Assembly: GCA_046262995.1 (NCBI GenBank)
Contig: JBHELQ010000109.1
Coordinates: 1 to 31,238, forward strand
Length of the DNA: 31,238 bases
Direction of reading: 5' to 3'
From: JBHELQ01 sp046262995
Lineage (GTDB): Bacteria > Actinomycetota > Thermoleophilia > Solirubrobacterales > Thermoleophilaceae
The position numbers and the translations under genes are program-made. The first letter of the stretch is position 1. Every line of letters starts with the position of its first letter. The notes beneath the pieces are model-generated. The model was not told where the DNA came from. It ran no database searches and saw only the letters and a program-made list of their open reading frames with translations. Positions 15,301 through 22,218 of this stretch are shown here, piece by piece.

Positions 15301-16284
15301 GTGAGGGTCGCCGTCCTCGGAGGCGGGCGCTCGAGCGAGCACGACGTCTCCCTCGCCTCCGCCGAGGCGGTGCGGGACGGCCTGCGAGAGGGCGGTCACG
15401 AGCCGCTTGCCGTGGAGATCTCCCGCGAGGGGCGCTGGACCCATGCGGGCGGGCCCGTTGAGCTGCGCCCGGCGGGAGGCCTGCTCGGGGCAGACGTGGC
15501 CTTTCCCGTGCTTCACGGCCCCTACGGCGAGGACGGAGTCGTGCAGGGCCTGCTCGAGTCCGTCGGCGTCCCGTACGTGGGCGCCGGGGTCATGGCGTCG
15601 GCGGTCTCGATGGACAAGGTCGTCTTCAAGGACCTGATGGCGCACGGTGGTGTCCCGCAGGTCGACTACCGGCCGCTGCGCGAGGGCGACGATTCCGCCG
15701 TGCTCGACGGCCTCGGCTTGCCGGTGTTCGTGAAGCCCGCGCGCCTCGGATCGTCCGTCGGGATCTCCAGGGTCGACTCCGCCGAGCAGCTGCCGTCTGC
15801 TCTGGCCGCCGCCTTCGAGCACGATCCGCTCGTGATCGTCGAGGCGCTCGCCGTCGGGATCGAGGTCGAGTGCTCGGTGCTGGGCGACGAGCGCCCCGAG
15901 GCCTCGGTCCCGGGGCAGATCGTGCTCACCGCCGAGGGCGCCGAGTGGTACGACTACGAGGCGAAGTACAGCCCCGGTGGAATGGAGCTGCGGGTGCCGC
16001 CGGACGTCTCGGAAGGGGTGCGAGAGCGCGTCCGCGAGCTGGCGGTAGAGGCGTTCGAGCGGGTGGGCTGCGCGGGCATGGCGCGTGTCGACTTCTTCGT
16101 CGAGGACCCCGACGACGAGCGCAGCGTGCTGGTCAACGAGCTGAACACGATTCCGGGCTTCACGTCAACGAGCGTCTACGCGAAGCTGTTCGACGCGAGC
16201 GGCTTGCCGTACGTCGAGCTGCTCGAGCGGCTGCTGGCGCTGGCGCTGGCGCGGCACGAGCGCGAGCGCCGCTACCGCTTCTAG
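15301..16284 (+). CDS. ddl: D-alanine--D-alanine ligase
   Basis: Ddl joins two D-alanines with ATP for the peptidoglycan stem peptide. The 327-residue protein has the N-terminal VAVLGGGRSSEHDVSLASA segment, the ATP-grasp strand VKPARLGSSVGIS, the metal-binding region ARVDFFV, and NELNTIPGFTSTS with the Asn/Glu ligands. It is of normal length. The GTG at 15301 has a clear GGAGG ribosome site 6 nt upstream (15290-15294). It sits 15 nt behind the PASTA kinase, so precursor synthesis appears to be in the same transcript as the signalling genes. It ends 3 nt before the convergent stop of the next kinase, with no terminator between. Confidence 0.95.
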   Translation: MRVAVLGGGRSSEHDVSLASAEAVRDGLREGGHEPLAVEISREGRWTHAGGPVELRPAGGLLGADVAFPVLHGPYGEDGVVQGLLESVGVPYVGAGVMASAVSMDKVVFKDLMAHGGVPQVDYRPLREGDDSAVLDGLGLPVFVKPARLGSSVGISRVDSAEQLPSALAAAFEHDPLVIVEALAVGIEVECSVLGDERPEASVPGQIVLTAEGAEWYDYEAKYSPGGMELRVPPDVSEGVRERVRELAVEAFERVGCAGMARVDFFVEDPDDERSVLVNELNTIPGFTSTSVYAKLFDASGLPYVELLERLLALALARHERERRYRF

Positions 16285-16287
16285 TGG

Positions 16288-17769
16288 CTAGCGCTTCAGC
16301 CCCAGCTCCTGCACGGCCGCCTTGCTGCCCTCCGGCAGCTTGACGATCCAAAGCAGGTAGTAGCGGAAGCGGTGGCCCGCCGTGTCGAGGTCGATGCGCT
16401 GGTCCTGCTTGACTCGCTTGCGGCCGCTCACCCGGCTCCAGCCCGAGATGTCGTCGGAGAGGGTGTTCGCCCCGTACACGACCGCCTCGAACCCGGGAGT
16501 CGGCGTCACGACGTCCATGCGCCGGGCCGAGATCGGGCTGCTCGCGTCGAGGTAGAGGCCCACCCCGGGCTTGTGGACGCCGGCCAGGCCGGCGCGGTAG
16601 GTCTCGGTGTCCCAGTACGTCGTACGGTTGCCGTCGATCGCGTTCTGCGTCTGGTCGGGCGACTCTTCGCCGTCGCCGTAGGGGTCGTAGTCGCTCGCCG
16701 CGTTGCTCGAGAGCCTGACCGGGCTGAGGCTCCCCGCCGTGGGGGTGAGGGCGCCGCCAGGGCCCTTCTCCGCTCGGGTGGCCAAGAAGGCGATCAGGCC
16801 CGCCACAGCCCCGGCGACGAGGGCGGACACCAGCACGGCCCGGCGTGGGCGCCGCAGCCGTCGGGGGGCGAACTCCGCGGTGTCGTCCGACAGGCTCCGC
16901 AGCACGGTTGTCGCCTCGCCCTGGGTCTCGCCGGCGCGGGCGACCTCTATCGCGAGCACCTCCTCCAGGTCCCGCACCATCTCGTCCACGTTGGGATAGC
17001 GGTTCTCGGTCTCCTTGGCGGTGGCCCGCTCCACGACCACGGCCAGCGCTGCGGAGATCTCCGGGCGCACGCGCTGCACGTCGGGCATCGGCTCGCGCAC
17101 GTGTTTCATCGCCACCGCCACCTGCGTGTCGGCCTTGAAGGGGATCTCGCCCGAGAGCATCTCGTAGAGGCAGATGCCGAGCGAGTAGATGTCGGACTGC
17201 TCGGTCACCTCCTGCCCGAGCGCCTGCTCGGGCGAGACGTAGTCCGTGGTGCCGAGCACACGTCCGGGCGCCGTCAGGCCCTGGGACTCGAGCGACCGGG
17301 CGATCCCGAAGTCCGTGACCTTGGCCCGGCCCTCCGGGTCGATCAGCACGTTCTGCGGCTTGATGTCACGGTGAACGAGCCGGTGGGCGTGGGCGCAGGA
17401 GAGAGCGCGGCCGATCTCGATCGCGTAGGCCACCGCCTCGGGCACCGGGAGCCGGCCGAGCCTACGGATGCGCTCCTTGAGCGTCTCGCCCTCGACGTAC
17501 TCGAAGACGATGTAGGGCGCGCCGTCGTCCTCGCCGGCGTCGATGACCGTCACCAGGTGGGGGTGGTTCAGGCGCGCGACCGCGCGTGCCTCGCGGCGGA
17601 AGCGCTCGAGCTGGTCCGGGTCGGTCGAGATGTCCCGGTGCATCAGCTTGATCGCCACCCAGCGCTCGAGGGTGGGGTCGTAGGCCCGGTAGACGGTGGA
17701 CATGCCGCCCGACCCGATTCGCTCCTCGAGCCGGAAGCGTCCGCCTATCAGGGTCCCGATCACGTTCAT
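16288..17769 (-). CDS. Ser/Thr protein kinase with extracellular discoidin-like domain
   Basis: The 493-residue protein has a complete kinase domain (about 11-275): GSGGMS (19-24), Lys41, HRDIKPQN (133-140), DFG (153-155) and SPEQ (179-182). A basic juxtamembrane stretch RRLRRPRR (303-310) and a membrane helix (311-330) follow. Residues about 345-493 form an outer domain with NAIDGNRTTYW (376-386), GVGLYLDAS and a terminal VQELGLKR. This pattern resembles the F5/8-type C (discoidin) fold, known for binding sugars or lipids. It would replace PASTA repeats as the sensor. The ATG at 17769 has a weak GGCGG 7 nt upstream. The start faces the thioredoxin-fold gene at 17 bp. Confidence 0.9.
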   Translation of the reverse strand: MNVIGTLIGGRFRLEERIGSGGMSTVYRAYDPTLERWVAIKLMHRDISTDPDQLERFRREARAVARLNHPHLVTVIDAGEDDGAPYIVFEYVEGETLKERIRRLGRLPVPEAVAYAIEIGRALSCAHAHRLVHRDIKPQNVLIDPEGRAKVTDFGIARSLESQGLTAPGRVLGTTDYVSPEQALGQEVTEQSDIYSLGICLYEMLSGEIPFKADTQVAVAMKHVREPMPDVQRVRPEISAALAVVVERATAKETENRYPNVDEMVRDLEEVLAIEVARAGETQGEATTVLRSLSDDTAEFAPRRLRRPRRAVLVSALVAGAVAGLIAFLATRAEKGPGGALTPTAGSLSPVRLSSNAASDYDPYGDGEESPDQTQNAIDGNRTTYWDTETYRAGLAGVHKPGVGLYLDASSPISARRMDVVTPTPGFEAVVYGANTLSDDISGWSRVSGRKRVKQDQRIDLDTAGHRFRYYLLWIVKLPEGSKAAVQELGLKR

Positions 17770-17770
17770 C

Positions 17771-17776
17771 TATTTT
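17771..17776 (+). promoter_or_regulatory. Candidate -10 hexamer for the DsbA/SpxH-like gene
   Basis: TATTTT lies 10 nt before the ATG at 17787, in the 17 bp between two divergent starts. It stands out from the GC-rich surroundings. If used, the leader is only about 4 nt. Any -35 element would lie inside the kinase coding region. Confidence 0.35.
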
Positions 17777-17786
17777 CCGCCGACCG

Positions 17787-18620
17787 ATGGCTGTAAGCGC
17801 ACGTGTCTACACCGACCCCGCCTGTTCCGACTCGTGGGGGGCCGAGCCGAGCCTGCGGAGGCTCATGGTGGAGTTCGGCGCGGACGTGCGATTCACCTAC
17901 GTGATGGGGGGTCTGGCTCGCGACTACGAGGCAGGGTACGAGGGGCTGCTGCTTCGTTGGCTCGACGGGGCGGAGCGGTCCGGGATGCCGATCGACCCGC
18001 GGCTGTGGAGCGAGTCTCCGCTCGCGAGCACCTATCCGGCCTGCATGGCCGTCAAGGCGGCCGCGGAGCAGGGTGCGGAGGCGGAGGCGCGCTACCTGCG
18101 CGCGCTCCGCGAGGGGCTGTTCTGCTTCCGCCGCAAGCTCGACACCACGGAGCCGCTCGTCGAGGAGGCGCGCGGAGCCGGCCTGGACGTGGAGCGCTTT
18201 CGCATCGACCTGCGCTCGCACGCGATTGTCGAGGCCTTCGGCCAGGACCTCGAGGCCGCGCGCGCGATCCCCGACGAAGCCCGCGAGCAGGAAGACGTGA
18301 AGCAGGCCCCGGGGGGCGAGCGTCTGGTGTTCCCAAGCGTCTGCTTCGAGGGCCGAGGGGACGGGGTGTGGGTGTTTGGCCTGCAGCCATACGAGGCCTA
18401 CCGCGACGCCGCCCTGGCCGCCGGGGCACACCCGGCCGGGAGCGTCGCGCCCGACATCCCGGCCGCGCTTGTCCGCTTCGGGCGGATGGCGACCGTCGAG
18501 CTCCAGGCCGTCTGCGACCTGCCGGGGCCGCGGGCCGCGGCGGAGGCCTGGCGGCTGGCGGCCGAGTGGAGGGTGAGTCCGACCCGCGTGCTGACGGGCT
18601 GGCTCTGGGAGCTCGCCTAG
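17787..18620 (+). CDS. DsbA/SpxH-like thioredoxin-fold protein
   Basis: The 277-residue protein opens with a thioredoxin-fold strand and VYTDPACSDSWGAEPSLRRL, which lines up with the DPLC-x-x-CW-x-x-EP pattern of the DsbA family branch that includes SpxH/YjbH. The active site here is CSDS-W (Cys13, Ser16, Trp17), so the second cysteine of CxxC is missing. It cannot act as an ordinary dithiol oxidase by this motif. There is no signal peptide, so it is probably cytoplasmic. An adaptor role like SpxH, or a monothiol role, is possible but not shown. It has a short-leader promoter candidate. Its TAG stop lies in a CTAG shared with the purM stop on the other strand. Confidence 0.75.
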   Translation: MAVSARVYTDPACSDSWGAEPSLRRLMVEFGADVRFTYVMGGLARDYEAGYEGLLLRWLDGAERSGMPIDPRLWSESPLASTYPACMAVKAAAEQGAEAEARYLRALREGLFCFRRKLDTTEPLVEEARGAGLDVERFRIDLRSHAIVEAFGQDLEAARAIPDEAREQEDVKQAPGGERLVFPSVCFEGRGDGVWVFGLQPYEAYRDAALAAGAHPAGSVAPDIPAALVRFGRMATVELQAVCDLPGPRAAAEAWRLAAEWRVSPTRVLTGWLWELA

Positions 18621-19711
18621 GACCGGGTAATCGGGGCCGCTGAGAAGCCCTCGCCGCGGCGGCCGACGAGGCCGTGGCCCGAGCCGGCGCCCCGAAGCTC
18701 GACGAGGCCTTCGGCGGCTGTGGCCTGCCCGATGACCGCCGCGCCGGGGTGGCGCTCCGAGAGCAGCTCGACGGCCGCCTCGGCCTGCTCGCCCGGCACG
18801 ATGCAGCAGAACCCGCAGCCCATGTTGAAGACCTCGTACAGCTCCGCGTCGTCCACGCCGCCGCGTGCAGCGATCAGGTCGAACACCGGCGGGACCGAGA
18901 GGGGGGCGTCGATCCGCCAGCCCACGGGCGCCTCCAGGCGCAGCAGGTTCAGGTAGCCGTCGCCTGTGATGTGCGCGAGCCCCCGCACGTCGACCTCCGA
19001 CGCGAGCAGCTCGCGGATCGCGCGAACGTAGATGGTGGTGGGCTCGAGCAGCTCGTCGCCGACGCTGCGGCCGCCGAGCTCCGCGGGCGTCTCCTCGAGC
19101 TCGGGCAGGACGCGCCGCGCCAGGGTGAGCCCGTTCGAGTGGATGCCGCTGGATGGCAGCCCAACGATCGCGTCGCCCCCCCGCGCCCGTCCGCCGGTGA
19201 CGATCGAGTCGAGCTCCACGGTCCCCACGCAGAAGCCCACCAGGTCGATCCCGCGCGGCGAGGGGTGCCCGCGCAGCAGCTCCGGCACCACGGCAAGCTC
19301 CCCTCCGGGGATCTCCAGCCCGGCGTCCTCCGCCCCGCGGCGAAGCCCGCGGCCGACGGCGGCGAGCGCGTCCGGGTCCGCCTCCTCGACGGCCACGTAG
19401 TCGAGCAGCGCGATCGGGTCCGCGCCGACGCAGACCACATCGTTGGCGTTCATCGCGACGCAGTCGATGCCGACCGTGTCGAGCCGCCCGAGCTGCTCGG
19501 CGACGACCAGCTTCGTCCCCACGCCGTCCGTCGCGACCGCCAGTCCGAGCCGGTCGTCGAGGCGGAGGACGTTCGCGTAGTGCCCCGAGCCGAGCGCCGC
19601 GAGCGAGGGACGCCCGGAGTCGATCCGGCGCAGCACCTCGACGAGCGCCCCGACGGCGCGCCCCGTCCGTGCCTGGTCGACGCCGGCGCGCGCGTAGGCC
19701 CCATCAGGCAT
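18617..19711 (-). CDS. purM: Phosphoribosylformylglycinamidine cyclo-ligase (AIR synthetase)
   Basis: PurM closes the imidazole ring in purine synthesis (FGAM to AIR, using ATP). The 364-residue protein starts with AYARAGVDQARTGRAV and contains the ATP/Mg region ATDGVGTKLVVAEQ, the AMNANDVVCVGADP stretch, GLPSSGIHSNG, AHITGDGYLNLLRL and NMGCGF, all in family order. The ATG at 19711 lies 29 nt after the stop of the SpoIIE phosphatase gene on the same strand and has no clear ribosome site. Other purine genes are not in the window. Confidence 0.95.
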   Translation of the reverse strand: MPDGAYARAGVDQARTGRAVGALVEVLRRIDSGRPSLAALGSGHYANVLRLDDRLGLAVATDGVGTKLVVAEQLGRLDTVGIDCVAMNANDVVCVGADPIALLDYVAVEEADPDALAAVGRGLRRGAEDAGLEIPGGELAVVPELLRGHPSPRGIDLVGFCVGTVELDSIVTGGRARGGDAIVGLPSSGIHSNGLTLARRVLPELEETPAELGGRSVGDELLEPTTIYVRAIRELLASEVDVRGLAHITGDGYLNLLRLEAPVGWRIDAPLSVPPVFDLIAARGGVDDAELYEVFNMGCGFCCIVPGEQAEAAVELLSERHPGAAVIGQATAAEGLVELRGAGSGHGLVGRRGEGFSAAPITRS

Positions 19712-19740
19712 GGGTCCATTCAATCGCAAGCGGGTGCCGC

Positions 19741-21492
19741 TCAGGCGCGGCGACGCAGCGCGAGCGCGACGGCGTCGTCGGACAGGCCGCCCGCCCAGGA
19801 AGACGTCTCGTCGTGCAGCACCCCGACGAGCTCCTGGGGATGCAGCCGCCGGCCCCGCTCGGCGACCAGGGCGGCCAGCCGCTCCACGCCGTACATCTCG
19901 CCCTCCCGGCGGGCCTCGACCAGGCCGTCGGTGTAGGCGACGAGCAGCGCCGAGGGCTCCAGGTCGAGCTCCAGCTCGCGGTAGCCGGCGGCGCCGTCCA
20001 CGCCGAGGGGCAGCCCGCCTCCCGGGAGCTGCCGCGGCTCCCCGCCGGCGAGCACCAGTGGAGGCAGGTGTCCCGCGTTGCACCACCGCACCCTGCCCGG
20101 CGATAGGACCGCCAGGAAGGCGGTGACGAAGGTCGAACCGGGAAGCCTCTCCATCAGCATCGCGTTGGTCTCACGCAGGACGACCGCGGGACTCGGCTCG
20201 CCCCAGCTGCGCGCCTCGACGAAGAAGCGCACCATCGCGCTCAGCGCGGCGGTCTCGACACCCTTGCCGGCGACGTCTCCGACGAGCAGCGCGAGCTCGC
20301 CGCCGGGCAGCGGCCAGGCTCCGTAGACGTCGCCGCCGGTGGGCTCGTTGGAGGAAGGCGCGTACAGCAATCCGGTCTCGAAGCCGGGTACGTCGGGCAG
20401 CGACTCCGGGACGAACCCGAGCGTGAGCGCGCGGGCGATGCGGCGCTCGCGCTGGAAGTCGATCGCGTTGGCGATCGCGGCGGCGGAGGACCTGGCGAAG
20501 CTCACGAGCGCCTCCAAATCGGCCTCGCCAAAGCGGCCGGGCCGCTCGTGGGCCACGGTCAGGACGCCGAACAGCCGCGGCCCGAGCTCGATCGGAACGT
20601 GCATGAAGGAGCCGACTCCCTCGGCCCGGGCCCAGTCCTCCTCGCCCCCCAGGCATGGCCGCCGCGTCCGCACGACCTGGCTCAGGGCGCTGCGCTCGAC
20701 GGACAGCCTCCGGCTGGCGAACGGCTCCGAGAAGTCAACGCTCGCAACCGGGCGCAGCTCGTGGGCGCGTGAGTCGAGGCGCGTGAGCAGCGCTCTGCTC
20801 GCTCGGGCGACCTCGGTTCCCTGTTCGGCGACGCTGCGGTAGACCTCGTCGAGCTCGAGCGAACCCGCCACGGCCTCGGCCGCCCGCTTGAGTCGGCGCT
20901 CCGCGCCCGCCCGCCGGGACTCCCTGTCGAGCAGCTCCGCCCGTTCCAGCGCGACCCCCGAGACGTCCGACAGCGCCTCCGCGATTCCCAGGTCGAGCGA
21001 GCGGAGCGGGCGAGCGGGGTCCGTCGCCGCGAGCACCAGCGCGCCGAGGGGCGATCCCGAGCCCGACTTGAGCGGGGTGCAGATCAGCGACGCCTGCGCA
21101 AGCGCCGCCCAGGCCTCCCGACCGCGGAAATCCCCAAGCCGCTCGAGGGCGGAGCGTTCGAGCTCGTGAGCGGCCTCCCAGGCCTCGAGCTTCGGAAGCA
21201 GAAGCGGACGGTCCCGCTCGAGGACGAGCTCGAGCAGTCCGGGTCTCGCGGGGTCGAAGGGCCAGCGCGCGGAGGGCGCCAGCGCTTCACGCAGGAGCGG
21301 GGAGGCGAACCAGCTGGCCGCCGGCCTCACCCAGCGCCGACGTTCGTCGACGAGCAGGAAGGCCGCGGCGTCGACTTCGATCAGCGCGAGGACGTGCTGG
21401 AGCAGGCGCTCCAGCGACGGCCAGGGGGAGGCCGCGGGCTCGCTGCTCGGAGCGGGGCCGGGGCGGGGCGGGCTTAGGGGTGGGACGGTCAT
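19741..21492 (-). CDS. GAF-GAF-SpoIIE type PP2C phosphatase
   Basis: The 583-residue protein has a Pro-rich start, two GAF-like sensor domains (about 25-210 and 225-375) joined by a helical linker, and a C-terminal SpoIIE/RsbU phosphatase domain. The metal residues are present: GGD (386-388), GDVAGKG (405-411), YTDG (521-524) and the Asp pair 572-573. Family members dephosphorylate anti-anti-sigma proteins to activate stress sigma factors. No anti-sigma, RsbV or sigma gene is in this window, so the target is unknown. No membrane segment is visible, so it is a cytosolic sensor. The ATG at 21492 is preceded by a G-rich stretch and a TAAGCT hexamer (21521-21516). Confidence 0.88.
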   Translation of the reverse strand: MTVPPLSPPRPGPAPSSEPAASPWPSLERLLQHVLALIEVDAAAFLLVDERRRWVRPAASWFASPLLREALAPSARWPFDPARPGLLELVLERDRPLLLPKLEAWEAAHELERSALERLGDFRGREAWAALAQASLICTPLKSGSGSPLGALVLAATDPARPLRSLDLGIAEALSDVSGVALERAELLDRESRRAGAERRLKRAAEAVAGSLELDEVYRSVAEQGTEVARASRALLTRLDSRAHELRPVASVDFSEPFASRRLSVERSALSQVVRTRRPCLGGEEDWARAEGVGSFMHVPIELGPRLFGVLTVAHERPGRFGEADLEALVSFARSSAAAIANAIDFQRERRIARALTLGFVPESLPDVPGFETGLLYAPSSNEPTGGDVYGAWPLPGGELALLVGDVAGKGVETAALSAMVRFFVEARSWGEPSPAVVLRETNAMLMERLPGSTFVTAFLAVLSPGRVRWCNAGHLPPLVLAGGEPRQLPGGGLPLGVDGAAGYRELELDLEPSALLVAYTDGLVEARREGEMYGVERLAALVAERGRRLHPQELVGVLHDETSSWAGGLSDDAVALALRRRA

Positions 21493-21534
21493 TGAACGAG
21501 CCCCCGCCGAGGACCAGCTTAGGGTCGTTCGGGC

Positions 21535-21546
21535 CCTGGCGCCAGG
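21535..21546. promoter_or_regulatory. 12-bp palindrome upstream of the SpoIIE phosphatase gene
   Basis: CCTGGCGCCAGG is a perfect palindrome in the 61 bp gap between dedA and the phosphatase gene. It lies 13 bp upstream of the candidate -10 (TAAGCT), overlapping where a -35 would be. It could be an operator. It is not a terminator for dedA, because no U-tract follows. Confidence 0.3.
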
Positions 21547-21553
21547 ATTCTCT

Positions 21554-22189
21554 TCAGGCTCGTTCGGCCAGTGCCCGGGCGCGTCGCCGGCGCAGCACCA
21601 GGAACGCGATGCCGAGCAGGACGGCGGCCACAACGGCGTAGTCGACGTAATGCAGGCTGTCCTTCCAGCGCTCCCAGCGATCGCCGGCCTGCTGGCCGAT
21701 GAACGCCAGCGCGAGCACCCACGGCACGCAGCCCGCGAGGGTCAGGGCCGTGAAGCGCCAGAACGGCATCCGCGCGACTCCGGCCGGAAGCGAGATGAAC
21801 GTCCGGATGATCGGCAGCATGCGTGTGAAGAACACCGTCGCGTCGCCGTGGCGTTCGAACCAGCGGTCCGCCCATTCGAGCTGGGACTTCTTCACGTGCA
21901 GCTTGCGGCCATGCTTCTCGAGTAGGTCCACCCGGCCGATGTAGCCGAGCCAGTACGCCAGCCAGGAGCCGATCAGGTTGCCGGCGACGCCCACGGCCGT
22001 CGCCGCGACCAGCGAGTACTCGTGGTTCGAGACGTTGAAGCCGGCGAAGAGCATGGTGGCCTCGCTCGGCACCGGGATGCAGGCGCTCTCGAGCAGCATG
22101 AGAGCGAACACCCCCGGCAGCCCCAGCGCGTCCACCACATCCACGGCCGCATTCACCACGGGGTCCGTGATCGAGGCGAGCTCGAGCAT
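21554..22189 (-). CDS. DedA family membrane protein
   Basis: The 211-residue protein is a DedA/SNARE-associated (VTT) family member, a group that includes undecaprenyl-phosphate and other lipid transporters or flippases. Visible signatures are LLESACIPVPSEATMLFAG (a re-entrant segment with the conserved Glu and Pro-Ser-Glu) and FFTRMLPIIRTFISLPAG, the F-x-x-R-x-x-P-x-x-R-T motif ending in Ala-Gly. About five hydrophobic segments are seen, followed by a basic tail. The substrate cannot be told from sequence; envelope genes nearby make undecaprenyl phosphate recycling attractive. A TACCCT hexamer lies 12 nt before the ATG. Confidence 0.92.
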   Translation of the reverse strand: MLELASITDPVVNAAVDVVDALGLPGVFALMLLESACIPVPSEATMLFAGFNVSNHEYSLVAATAVGVAGNLIGSWLAYWLGYIGRVDLLEKHGRKLHVKKSQLEWADRWFERHGDATVFFTRMLPIIRTFISLPAGVARMPFWRFTALTLAGCVPWVLALAFIGQQAGDRWERWKDSLHYVDYAVVAAVLLGIAFLVLRRRRARALAERA

Positions 22190-22200
22190 GAAGAGCGAAG

Positions 22201-22207
22201 TAGGGTA
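22201..22207. promoter_or_regulatory. Overlapping divergent -10 pair, dedA and aminotransferase
   Basis: TAGGGTA contains TAGGGT (22201-22206) on plus and TACCCT (22207-22202) on minus. Each ends exactly 12 nt before a start codon (22219 and 22189). The two -10 boxes share five bases, so polymerase could serve only one direction at a time. Leaders would be about 5 nt. Confidence 0.4.
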
Positions 22208-22218
22208 GCGAGCGGCTC

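Noticed and set aside
13270..15822. An 850-codon open frame on the minus strand opposite pknB and ddl
   Set aside because: It is a by-product of high GC third-position bias. Its translation is His/Asp/Leu/Arg-rich without domains, while the plus strand encodes complete kinase, PASTA and Ddl sequences.
16285..16287. Terminator between ddl and the convergent kinase gene
   Set aside because: Only 3 bp separate the stops and no hairpin with a T-run is visible on either strand nearby.
16372..17796. A 474-codon open frame opposite the discoidin-like kinase
   Set aside because: The kinase on minus has every catalytic motif; the plus frame has none and overlaps the divergent gene start.
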